From NCBI GenBank assembly GCA_963930775.1, contig OZ005690.1, positions 9,098,225-9,162,224 of the forward strand: DNA of 64,000 nucleotides. Direction: 5' to 3'. This stretch comes from Cliona cf. orientalis (Eukaryota > Porifera > Demospongiae > Clionaida > Clionaidae). The position numbers and the translations under genes were made by a program. The notes below the pieces were generated by a model. It had not been told where the DNA came from. It was given only the letters and a program-made list of their open reading frames with translations, and searched no databases. This document shows, piece after piece, positions 46,176-58,200 of this stretch; the stretch's first letter is position 1, and every line of letters starts with the position of its first letter.

Positions 46176-47025
46176 TTTGGCTGCCCCACCCCTTTTCTTG
46201 CTGGAATCGAATATCTGGAATGAAACTTTAAGATGACACGCGTGAATGTGAATATTGCCAGACAGTACCTGAATAGCGCATGCGCATGCGCGATCGTGCA
46301 TGCACATGTACGTGTAAGAGTGTGCTACAATAGGAACATCGATAATATGCAGCGCATCTGTTCCTGGCCACTTGTAAGTCCATAGTTAATATTAATTTTA
46401 GTGTAAAGTAAATGGATTATTAAATTTTAATGTTTAATACCACTAATAGAATTATCAATAGATTTTGTACGTGTACTAGCTAGCTAGCTGTAGCTGTTCT
46501 TGGTGCCAGCCCTGGCACCCTGACTAGCTACTACAAGTATGGTAACGTGAGACTGAGCTGACAGTACCAGTGTCACTAGACTGATAGTAATACATAATAT
46601 GAGGACATTCCTTGATAATTAGTGAAGGAATATCCAACTTTTTCTCAGAACAAATTGGCCACAAAGGCTGTGAAAGATGAGCTAGATCATTACATACATA
46701 TCAGCGGCTCCGTTTTCCTGTAGCTACTTAGTTAAACATCTATTCTTTCAGCTATATGGCTATATATCTAGCACTGATTTACTGTTTTTCTGCCTATGAA
46801 GGTGACCTTGTACAATTAGCTAGTAGTACTGTCAAGAGTATGTATATTATGTCGCTGAATGCATGAGGTATCCATGGATGTGGTAACAGATGGACAATTA
46901 TAATAGCACAATGTCATACATAATGGTTTAGTAAAATTCTAAGGCTTAACCACATATTCAGTGCATAAGATTATATACGTAATATTTTGATAAAGACACA
47001 CGCTTAAGCTATGTTATAATACTTA
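46176..47025. other. RASSF upstream region
   Basis: Contains CGCATGCGCATGCGCG near 46276-46292 and the AT-rich spacer to F1. The block 45840-46780 is duplicated at 49415-50340. No further gene. Confidence 0.5.
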
Positions 47026-47952
47026 TTATAGTGTAACTATTGGGCACCTCATGATGGTCATTGTGCATGTTATACTGGCATAGTAATTTCTTGTGTTATG
47101 TTGATCATGTCCTGTTTCATTTGGAGTCACCATGTTGCATACGCAGCTTACATGATTTGATGCATCAGGATCTGGTCGTTTGAGAGCTGAAGTCACTAAA
47201 GCAGTAGAGGAGTAATAGATGTATGTGCTATAGTGCTGACATCTAATGTCCACTGTGAAATAGCCCTATTATAAAAACATAGCAGCAGTTATACTGGCTT
47301 AATATGGCATTGAGGGGATATAATAATAGTGTTACACTTGGACTATATTAACCAATGATGTGATTTAAATAGATTCATATAATATTATAATATACTTTGT
47401 AGTTTTTCAGCTCAAGTATAGTTCTGTATACCGATAGTATATGAATTAGCAACTTACAGTTTGGTTAACGATCAGTAGTGGAGTCTCACAACTAGGTTTA
47501 ATCTTATACTTCGGGGACAAGCTACAAGTGCTTGTGTCCTTAAAGCATTTGTTATAAGACATCCTATTTATGACTTCTTTCATACTATTCTTGAACTCCT
47601 GTAGCTCATCTGACAGTTGATCTTTCTCAGCTGATAGCTCGATGTTTTCAATTGATAGTTTAGTGATGAGTTGAAATTCGACAGAAGCCAGTACGACTGC
47701 TGCTATGGTACCCACAGTGAGTAATGTAAGTAGCATACTTGCTGCAGCGATAAATAAACCAGACCTTTTCTGGCGCTTACTACCACTCTCTCTTGCTGGT
47801 ACTTGGTACTGCTCACTGACAGTTCTTTTCTTAATCAGTGTTTCTGGGGACAGCTTGGCATACTCAACATCACTGGTGAAAGCTGATGTGGCTTGCTCTT
47901 TTCGTCCAACATTACCATACACAGGAACATAATCGGTCATTTCAGCATTCAT
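47026..47952 (-). CDS. Type II receptor-like protein F1 (ITIM-like tail)
   Basis: Exons 47458-47952 (165 codons, donor ACT|GTAAGT) and 47026-47265 (acceptor AATAG, 79 codons plus stop), 244 residues. Tail: TDYVPVYGNV, VEYAKLSPE (fits the ITIM consensus), EQYQVPA. Membrane segment FIAAASMLLTLLTVGTIAAV. Short coiled-coil stalk (IENIELSAEKDQLSDELQE). Head: YNKCFKDTSTC, KPSCETP, then YFTVDIRCQH, SCVCNMV, TCTMTIMRCP, all eight Cys, with a longer exon 2 loop than in C or E. Lies outside DARS2, upstream of the proximal RASSF exon 1. Confidence 0.8.
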
Positions 47953-49647
47953 TGATCTAGCTGTTTATGAACGTTCAAACTTGATATACGCTCTTCAAGT
48001 GTGCCTATAATCACAATTGATTCCTTATATATTTTGTAAGTCAGAAGTTGAAAGCAACTTCGATATGGTTAGTTCGTTGGGATTAGCTGCGTGTGTCTAT
48101 TTTGTGTACTTCAATTTCCATAAAAGTTTATACAAACACCAACTGCGTACTACCCGGTACACTGATCATGAGACTATAATAGTTTAATTATACTGTGAAA
48201 GTCCATGGGATATTAATTATATGAACAATGTAAACATTTGGGACTTCTCCCAGAAATAATATAAATAGTTACTCTAGGCTGACAAGCTTCAAACGGTATG
48301 TAAGCAGCTTACATTAACAGTTGAGAAGAGGGAGATCATTTTCGATTGCCAGTGAATATACACGAATGTGTTTACTCAGTATCAATCATGATACTGAAAC
48401 TATGATATCATAGTAACTATATATGGAGAGAAAAAAAGCACCCCAGCATGCACTGATATACTTTAATTCTGGCAGCTATGGGGAACCTAGTCATATCTTC
48501 TTTATGATTCACGTGAATAATTATGTCCCAACAGAGATTGTTTATGTTTGCACAAGATTACCACATCTTAGGACTTGGGATATTATGTAATGTGGCTAGA
48601 GTAGTAAATTAGCCTGTTTTGCCACAAATGTGAAAATTTGATGTTTAACACTTTTTCCCTCACATTCAATATTATGCTTCCGCTGCCTATGCATGCTCGC
48701 ATACATGCACACACACTCTTCAACATGCATGCACACAAACTCTCCCTGTTTACTATATTAGTGTCCATGTTAGGCCTTACTATTGTTGTAAACACCCTCC
48801 TCTAGAGTTGAGTTTTGTGCTTAGGTCTTACTAGTTCTGTCTCTGTTGTTGTGGATGCTATCCTACTGTCAAGAACGTTCACGGTAGCTATTCTATCATT
48901 GTGATATTGCATGCACGCAATTTAGTGGGTTTCAACCATAGCTAGCCAGTCTAGCCTCTATTAGCACTATTTGATCATCAATTATTGTCTTAGAAAGAAT
49001 GCGACTGGGATTGTTAACCTGAATTAACAGTCTAAAAGTACTTATGCATCACTATCATCAATCTCAAATAAAATTATCAATTGATCAATCTATAGAAAAC
49101 CTAGTGTGAATAACAAAAGTTTAATATCCTTGCACAGCTTACCATGTGAGCCATGAAGTTTACCAATATAAACTTATTCTGTAATCTCATTGATCCGGCA
49201 TAAGTTGCTTTCCTGCTGATTCTGATAATATCATAATCATAGGTAGTAAATTGCCTAACTCCAGTGGCATAGCTAGGAGTGTTAGTTTGGTCGAACATAC
49301 GGTATCAGGGGGGGTTGGGGGCATGCCCCCCCCCCCCCCCCCAGAGAAAATTTTAGGTGCTCTGAGATGCTTTCTGCATGGAGGCTCCTGAGGCCATCAT
49401 TGAATAATAATAGTGCAATTTTAATACTCGTCATCATGTAGCTAGCTGCATGTGCAGATAATTTTTAATACAGCTCATTTCTAGTATAGTAGAAGGTATA
49501 GTAAGCTACTTTTGTTTGTTAGCTACACCATAGATAGTACTAGCTATCCATAGCTAGCTATGGCTGTATACACACTGGATCTACGTGAAGATGTCATGTT
49601 TTTTGAGATCTGCAGCTAAATTTAACATAGCCACTATATTAATGTAC
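47953..49647. other. F1 5' flank and unit boundary
   Basis: 48120-49300 has close paralogues at 52920-54700. A C tract at about 49329-49342 follows CCAGTGGCATAGCTAGG, a terminal-like motif of a dispersed repeat. From 49394 the second copy of the RASSF upstream block begins. No gene. Confidence 0.5.
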
Positions 49648-49739
49648 CTTTTGATAAATGTTTCAGCCGTGGTGTTCCATTTAACCCCCTTAACAATCTC
49701 GACTCGATCTTCAAAGGCAACGAGTACGTCCTTCTCCAT
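49648..49739 (-). CDS. Second copy of RASSF first coding exon
   Basis: 92 bases with ATG at 49739 and donor AAAAG|GTACATT, exactly parallel to 46084-46175. Only two bases differ (ACG/ACA for Thr, AAG/AAA for Lys), both synonymous, so the peptide MEKDVLVAFEDRVEIVKG... is identical and the phase-2 donor is kept. It is upstream of the proximal exon in gene orientation and could act as an alternative first exon, spliced to 45649. That would place F1 inside the RASSF gene. It may equally be an unused by-product of duplication. Confidence 0.7.
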
Positions 49740-51811
49740 TTTGGCTGCCCCACCCCCTTTTCATGCTGGAATCGAATATCTGGAATGAAATTTCTCGATC
49801 GCGTGAATGTGATTGTTACGGCATGCGCATGCGCATTCGTGCATGCACACGTGTATATACATGCGTAAGTGTGCTGCAATAGGAACATTGATGTCATTCC
49901 CGGCCATTTACACCGTATTGGTAAGTCCATAATGAGTGCAAAGTAAATACTAGAATATATTAATATTTATTACTGCTACCAATATTAAAATATTATATCT
50001 TGTACTAGCTACTGTACATGTAGCTATTCTTGGTGCCAGCCCTGGTACCCAGGCTACCTGACCATAGATGGTCTCAGTATAGCTATGGTGAAACGTGAGA
50101 CTGATGGTGTTTTATAAGTGCTATGTATAGCTATTCGTCATAGTAATAGCTAATTATAAGGACATTACTTCATGATTAGTGAAGGAACATCTTTCATGGA
50201 ACAAGTCTCAGTGCACGTGGCCGCAAAGTCTGTAAAAGATGAGCTAGACTATTGCATGCTCATTTTTCCTATAGCTACTGCATGAGTTAAACGTCGGTTC
50301 TTTCAGTTATATGTGACTGTTCATGATGCATAATGCATTGGATATCAATCTGAGATACAGGCCAAAATAGTTACCTATGGTGATAACTATCGATTTTCAC
50401 TTTTTGGTATAGATCGATAGAGGAATCATTCCTCTACACAAAAATCTGCTTTGTAGCTTCGAATTATGGCTCAAAGAAGTCGGCCGTGTAGTAAACATTG
50501 ACCGTCCATGATACGGAGCCATTGTTATAGTTGCAGGTAGGCAAGCATGGCAGCTGCACACAAAAATGTCTCCAGCCACTTTTTTCTTTGATTCTGTATA
50601 CTAACGATCTTTAGAAACGTTCGTCTTCTTGTTCTTTTCCATCAAAACGTTGGCTGCTGCTCTAGTTTGAACATTTTGGTAGCCAGCTAGCTCATTGAAT
50701 TGGTGGATGGGGCCAAGTATTAATCATAAACGGCGAGTAAACAGATTTCCGTGTGCAACGTATGTAGCAATGTTCATTGCAATTTTTTGCAAAACTTTAG
50801 TACGGGCGATCGGGTATATTTTTGCTCATATCTCCATGACTACACGACCTATGGAGACTTCAAATTTGCTGGAGCAATAGTTCGTAGGTTGTAGTTGGTA
50901 ATGGTGGTCTAAACTCAAAAAAATTTTCAGCGCTGACCTATTTTTCTATCTATGAAGTAGTGTCGCAAGCCACACCACCCAATCCGCGAGGGTCTGGTGA
51001 ATGCACATACAGCAATTGGTTCTGTTAGAATTCAATAATTGATGATGTCAACTCTCCTTGTATTATATTACTGTCCGCTTAGTTTCTTTGTCAGCAATTT
51101 CTTTGTCACTGACATACCCGGCGGCTATACCTTTACGAGTAAAGGAGCTTAACTGATTTTAATAAGGGCTATCGGTGGCGATACTATAGCTACCATGCAT
51201 AACAATTGACGTCTTTTCGATCAATCCTGTCTGCAAATCAGAGATAAATGGCAGTAGCACGACTTGCCATATCCGGTAGGGAGAGACACACAAACACTTC
51301 GCTGCCACTAACAAACTTCATACAGAGCCTTCCTGTGCATGCTATTCCTTTAAGCAAGCATAGCCTGCAGAGGGGGTGCTCGAGCCCCCTGAGCACCCCC
51401 TACCTATGCCACTGACCATGCCCACTATAATTATTGAGACACAGTGCAATGGCTATAGTATCGAGTTTATGGTATCGGTTGTGCCATCCCTCTCTTCAGC
51501 CCCCATTTTATGCAATCAAGCTGTATTCCAGGACATTGGTACTTAAATCAGCAATCTGCATGGGGAATAGGTCAAATTCAGGAACTATCTCAGGCAAGTA
51601 GCTAGTTAGCTATGTTGTAGTGTGGATTACATTTGCTATCAGATAGATCTTATTATTATAATCCAGCAGAGCATACGTGAATCAAGGTTATATAATATTA
51701 TTATTTCTGAGCTTTACTAGCTGAAGTATTGTTACACAAATTCCTTCAATGCATAATATTATTTTGATGAAGACACACTCTTAGTCTATTAGCTATATAT
51801 AGTGTTTGTTG
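49740..51811. other. Duplicated RASSF upstream block, then an insert
   Basis: 49740-50340 copies 46176-46780. 50350-51420 is not in the first unit and ends with GTGCTCGAGCCCCCTGAGC, CCTATGCCACTG (inverted form of the CAGTGGCATAGG motif seen at 49262 and 54662). It is probably a non-autonomous DNA element with hAT-like CAGTGGC ends. No gene supported. Confidence 0.45.
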
Positions 51812-52754
51812 TTATACTAGTGTAAGTATTGGGCACCTTGTGATGATCATTGTGCATTCTATACTGGCATAGTTGGGTTCTGAGACATGTTGATCATGTC
51901 CTAATGCATTTGGAGTCACCATGGTGCATACACAACTTATGTATCGTGATTTAGGAAAGAAACGTCTAGTAGTTGGTCGTTTGAGCGTTGAAGTCACTAT
52001 AGCCGAAGAGGAGTACCCAGCGTGTGTGCTGAAGTGCTGACATCTGATATCCATTGTGAAATAGCCCTATTAAAATAAGTTATATTATTATGAGAAAAAT
52101 TGTAATATAAAAACCAGAGATAAGGAAGTACTATAATATTATGCTAACTAAGAAAACTTTGCAATTTTTTTAGTTCTAGTAAAGTGATAAAGGTTCATGC
52201 TGACCTTTTAATTTTATTCTATAGCTTTATGTAGTATTGCAACTTACCGTTTGGTTAACAAGGAATTGTGGAGTCTCGCAATATGGTTTAATATTTGACC
52301 CTGGGAACAAGTTGCATGTCCTTGTTTCCTTGAAGCATTTGTTATAAGATAACCTATTTTCGATTTCTTCTTTCATTGTAGCCATACTAGTCTTTAACTC
52401 TTGTATCTCATCTGACAGTCGATCCTTCTCAGCCGATAACTCGATGTTTTCAATTGATAGTTTAGTGATGTCTTGAAATTCAACAGAAGCCAGTACGACT
52501 GCTGCTATGGTACCCACAGCAAGTAATGTAAATAGCACACTTGCTGCGGCGATAAGTAAACCAGACCTTTTCTGGCGCTTACTACCACTCTCTCTTGCTG
52601 GTACTTGGTACTGCTCACTGACGGTCCTTTTCTTAATCAGTGTTTCTGGGGACAACTTGGCATACTCGACATCACTGGTGAAAGCTGATGTGGCTTGCTG
52701 TTTTCGTCCAACATTGCCATACACATGAACGTAGTCAGTCATTTCAGTATTCAT
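51812..52754 (-). CDS. Type II receptor-like protein F2 (ITIM-like tail)
   Basis: Exons 52248-52754 (169 codons, donor ACG|GTAAGT) and 51812-52066 (acceptor AATAG, 84 codons plus stop), 253 residues. The tail is almost identical to F1 (TDYVHVYGNV, VEYAKLSPE, EQYQVPA) and so is the membrane segment (LLIAAASVLFTLLAVGTIAA). The stalk has a few extra residues (SMATMKEEIENRL). Head: YNKCFKETRTC, KPYCETP, YFTVDIRCQH, SCVCTMV, ECTMIITRCP. Differences from F1 are concentrated in the head, while tail and membrane part are conserved, a pattern worth testing for diversifying selection. Confidence 0.8.
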
Positions 52755-55244
52755 TGATTTTATGAATGATCAAACTTGATATACGCTTTTCAAGTGTGCC
52801 TAATCACAATTGATCCTTGATATTATAGCTAATTTTGTGAGTCAGAATTTGAAAGCAACTTCGTTATTGTTAGTTCGTTGGGATTTTCTGCTTGTGTCAT
52901 TTGTGTACTTCAATTTCCATAAAAGTTTAATATTATGCAAACACCAGCTGCGTACTACCTAGTACAGTGATCATGAGACTATAGTTTGATTATACTATGA
53001 AAGTCCATGGGATGTTAATTATACGAACAACTTAAACATTTGGGACTTATCCCAGAAAATAGTATAAATAGCTACTCTAGGCTGACAAGCTTCAAACGGT
53101 ATGTAAGCAGCTTATATTAGAAGTTGAGAAGAGAGAGATAATTTTTGAATAAATACAAATGTGTTTACTAAGTATCAATTGTGATACTGAAACTATGATA
53201 TCATAGTAACTATATTATAATAAAGAGTGTAGAAAAAAGTTCTGTGTGCTAGCTGTGCAAGTAATGGCAAATAGCAGTGACTTAATTTCAATACATCAAT
53301 TCAACATTCATCGAAGCTTTTCTGTGCAAATGATGCACTTCATCAGGATGAACAAAAAAGAAATCACCACTAGCTTAAATAGAAGGAGAGGAAAAACGGA
53401 GTGAGACATAAAACTGAGAACAGAGGACAAGAAATCATGACTCCAGTACAAGGAAAACAGAGACGAAAAATATGTTGGGGCTACCTATAGTGAAGTGCAT
53501 CACTTGCACAGAAAAGCTTCGATGAATATTGAATTGATGTATTGAAATTAAGTCACTGCTATATATTTGCCATTACTTGCACAGCTAGCACACAGAACTT
53601 TTTTCTACACTAAGTTTAATATTATGCAAACACCAACTGCATACTACCTGTACACTGATCATGAGACTATTATATAGTTCACTGTACTGTGAAAGTCCAT
53701 GGGACATTAATTATACGAACAACGTAAATATTTGGGACTTATCCCAGAAATAATATAAATAGCTACTGTAGGCTGACAAGCTTCAAACAGTATGTAAGCA
53801 GCTTACATTAGAAGTTGAGAAGAGGGAGATCCTTAGCTTTTGATTGCCAGTGAATAAACACGAATGTGTTTACTCGGTATCAACTGTGATACTGAAAGTA
53901 TGATATCATAGTAACTATATATGGAGAGACAAAAAAGCACTCCATGCACTCCTGTATTGTAATTCTGGTAGTTATGGGGAACCTAGTCTTATCTTGTTTA
54001 TGATTCACGTGCATAATTATGTCCCAACAGAGATTGCTTATGTTTGCACAAGATTACCACAGCTTAGGACTTGGAATATTATGACATTGTAATAATAATA
54101 ATAATTATTATTATACAGTAGTAAATTAGCCTGTTTGTTACAAATGTGAAAATTTGATGTTTAATACTTTTTTCTTATCTTTGTCCATATTAGGCCTTAC
54201 TATTGTCATAAACACCCTCTTCTAGAGTTGAAGTTTGTTCTTAGATCTTACTCAGTAGTTTTGCTCAGTCTGTTAGTCTGTTTCTGTTGTTGTGAATGCT
54301 ATCCTAATGTCAAGAACATTGCTATTCTAGTGGGTTGCAACCATTATAGCTAGCCAGTTTAGCCTCTATTAGCACTATTTGATCATCAATTATTAGAATG
54401 CGACAGGGATTGTTAACCTGAATTAACAGTCTAAAAGTACTAGCTTATGCACCACTATCGTCAATCCGTTATTCCCAAACAAAATTATCAATTGATCACT
54501 CTATAGAAAAACTAGTGTGAATAACAAAAGTTTATCCTTGCACAGCTTACCATGTGAGCCATGAAGTTTACCAATAGCTATAAACTTATTCTGTAATCTC
54601 ATTGGTCCACAAGTTGCTTTCCTGCTGATTCTGATATCATAGGTAGTACATTGCCTAACTCCAGTGGCGTAGCTAGAAGTGTTAGTTTTGGTCAGGCACA
54701 TGCAGGGTATCGGGGGGGGGGGGGGTCTGGCTTCCCCCCCCCCCCCCCCCCCCCAGCAGAAACTTTTGAGATTTTAGGTGCTCTGAGACGCTTTGTGCAT
54801 GGAGGCTCCTAAGGCCATCATTGAATAATATTGCCAATAGTATTACCATGAAGCATATAACTGTTTAATATATATATATGCAAGAACAAGTCTATGCTTC
54901 CTATCACTAAACATTTCTCCCTATAATGTATAATATTATGCATTATGGTGATATACATACAAGATAATAATGCATACTAGATAGCGACACAATTAGATGC
55001 GGAATTGGTGTAATTGCTAAGTAAGTGCATAACGTGAGTGCATGTGACAAATTAAATACACATAAATATTATAGTATGATATAAAATATTAGGTATGATC
55101 AGAAAACAATAAATTAATATTAATACACTACATGCAGTTACTACATTTATAATAAATTCATGCTCACAATATTATAGTAGAAAATTTAGTAGGTAACTGT
55201 TACTACGACATAATAATTGTTTCTATTAGCTACTATCATAATAG
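52755..55244. other. F2 5' flank with internal duplication
   Basis: 52921-53226 and 53611-53930 are two copies of the same flank block (TTTAATATTATGCAAACACC...), separated by the MITE at 53227. 53930-54700 matches the F1 flank. 54713-54754 has adjoining G and C tracts after CCAGTGGCGTAGCTAG. 54860-55244 is AT-rich with no gene. Confidence 0.5.
53227..53610. mobile_element. MITE with ~115-bp inverted termini
   Basis: The left end GTGTAGAAAAAAGTTCTGTG and the rest of that arm (53227-53340) are repeated inverted at 53490-53610 with very few mismatches. The centre of about 140 bp has no coding capacity. The high arm identity suggests recent insertion. It lies exactly between two copies of the F flank block. 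Confidence 0.85.
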
Positions 55245-58200
55245 CTAATTATTACTGACTGGCAAATCTGGATCTTCAATTCGCTCATGAGTGATTTCGT
55301 TTTCTAAGATATGGTATGCATATGGTGAATTCTGTCTTGCACATCTGCGACTAACTCTGGAGCCAAGCTTGATCAAATTGAATACAATTAGAAGACAGAA
55401 CTGAGCGAAAACAATTCCAATTGATATTGACTGTAGTATCAATCTTGACTCAACGGATTCCCACTTGTAAAGTGTTCCAGCACTCCATACAATCAAATTC
55501 AGTAGGATGGTTCCTTCAAGAGCTCTCATAGTCATTCGCTTGTAGACATTCTTTATTGATAATCCCACTAAAAGGATTGTCATGGCTGTTAACAGAACAA
55601 GGAGATTCATCTTTGGGCTTGAGGATGAAATTGTTGTCAATATCACTAAAAGTACTCCTCGTACAAGAAGCGTTATTCCAAACCAGTATTGATGTTCATT
55701 CTTTAGAGGGGATAGGTACGCATCGTAAATGGGGGTGAACTTATTTATCCACCGAAGCGGCCTCAGATGAGATAATTTCCTCAAAGGTTGTATGAGTAAA
55801 AGCAGGAATGTGTAGGGAAGCCATAAAATCACGAAGGTGATAATGGCTGCTATGAACAGGTAAGTATGAGGAGTGTGGCAGTAACTTAGGTTACCATCAA
55901 GATACCATACTGTATAAGACGTATTTTCTGGGTATTTTTCTATTATGGCAATGGAGGTAGCATCTACTACTGTACGAAGGAGCTTCATATACGATAGAAG
56001 GAAGAGTGTGGCTAATAAAGGAACAGCTCTGCTACCAATGAGGTTAGTGAGGCGAGAGGAATAGTGGCAAATAACTGTGATAATGCCAGCTATGATCCAG
56101 ATGTAGAATGGAAAGACGAACTGTAGCCATGTCTTCCAATATGCATTCAATCCAACAATGAAGCATGATTCAATTCCAAAATCCAAGTTGAGCCAGGCAA
56201 TGAAACCGTTGAGAAACAGAACCCAATTGTTATCATAATTATTGAGTCCTTCTGTTGGAAAAAGTATTATTTTATAGGTCCATACTATGTTTGCGTAAAA
56301 GATTAGCCCATTTACGTATCCTTGAGTAACAGTGAAGTCAAGTGTAAGAATAAAAAGCACAAGGAATACACCAGCTGCAGCAAAGACTAGTAGGAGCGTC
56401 ATATTATGTCTGTTATGACATTCAATGCACCTAGAAGATCCAATCGCCAGGCTAAGATCCTCTAAGCAGGCACCACACAAGATGCCGGTTCGGTTGGATG
56501 CACACTGCCTCCTGGGATTATCTCTAATACTAATTCGTTTTTTACCTGATTTGCAGTAGTTCAGTGGGCACAAGCTGTTGTAGATTACACCATTGCCATG
56601 TCTAGTAGCATTCACCCATCCAGTATTGTTCCATTCCAGGTAGCCAGTTTTGTTTTCTACCGAACACTTGAAGCCATTGATAGCTAAGACAGTGTAGCAC
56701 TGACATTTGGTGTGATCGGGGTTTAGTGTTAGGCCTTGAGGACAGCCTGGGAGTAATGTGATATTGATGAAAATTGGAGTGCGTAAGAGTGATTCACTAA
56801 GGCATCCATCACCATTGTGTGAAGTATAGTCATCTATAAATTGATGGATCCTCCCTTTCTGTACTGATAAATTAGTTGTATTAGCTGCAGTTTCATCACT
56901 ATAAACAGGTACTGGCAAAACTGATGTTTGTAATAGTAAAATTTCTGTGTGACTAGTTGTAGACACACTATACTTTAAATTGGTACAGGCTTCACTGTTG
57001 TTTATCAACTGGTTGTACTGTGATTTTTCTAAGTGTGCTCTTGTGAAAGGATCTGAGTGTAGGAATCTTGCATATACTGTGCCAACTGTGGTACCAAAGT
57101 TGTAACCAACTACAAAAGCAGAGAGTTGAAAGATTTCTCCACGATAAACTTTGATGTTGGTAAAAATTAGCGAGAAATTAGCACACTGAGGCTTGCCGTT
57201 AACGTCACAGAGGCATACACGCCACGGAGCTGAGGATACTGGAGATAACTGATCAGGATCAAAGGAAATATTAACGTGTTTATCAGTAGTTTCATGTTGC
57301 TTCCAACAGTACGGTTTGGCTTGTTTATAATAAAATTCTAGATGTTCTTTATCACATTTTCGATTTCTTACACTAGAACCATACATGTGGTGACCGACGT
57401 TGCCGTTTGCATGATTACCCCTAAAACTAATTTCAGCAGAATAATCAGTAATCATGAATGTACATGGGATTGCGGATTGCATCTCACAGTATATGGCTCC
57501 ACCATTGTGTAGTGCTGTATTATTCATAAACTTAAGAATTGAATGGTATCCAGCTTTGATTGCGAATGATGATGGTTTGATATAGAAAGCGCCTCCTCGA
57601 AAAGCAGAGTTGTTAAGGAATAGTACTTTGGCAAAATTATCAACTACGATAGAGGAGGGCACACCTCGTTCAATGTGAATTGCACCACCTTCAACATGTG
57701 CGTTATTAGTAGTGAATTTCACTGAGCTGTTTGAGCTAATTTTCATTGTTCCAAATTCTAAGTACATGGCACCACCAACAGCACCCTTATTTTTGTGAAA
57801 GTTGATGGTATTAGTACCTATCGTATGAATTGTCGAGTTCATTAAACCGACAGCTCCACCACCAAGATTTGCAAAATTATTGCTAAAGGTCAAATTGGAG
57901 TTAAATTGTATTGTGAACTCCACATTTTTTAGTGTGATTGCTCCACCAGCATTTGCTACATTTTGCATAAAGACGACCTCTGCTTTTGCACCGATGTTTA
58001 TAAGTCCATTCTCACCATAAAACGCTCCACCATTACCTTGGCACGTTAGGTTGACGAAGTATACAGTTGCACCAGATGTGATATTAAGTGACGATCTGTA
58101 TTGTGAATTTATGGTTTTTAGAAGTATTGCTGTACCACAACATGCTGTTGAATATTCATAAGGATTGATCACTTTAATGCTGTCTGTGAAGTTAACATTT

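Noticed and set aside
49634-49930. 98-codon minus-strand frame overlapping the second RASSF exon
   Set aside because: It is in a different frame from the conserved MEKDVLVAFEDR reading and has no recognisable motif.
11188-52754. Reading the head domains as C-type lectins (NK receptor homologues)
   Set aside because: No WIGL-type, EPN/QPD or other lectin core motifs, and the Cys spacing (C-x-C, RCP end) does not fit. Only the overall topology is similar.
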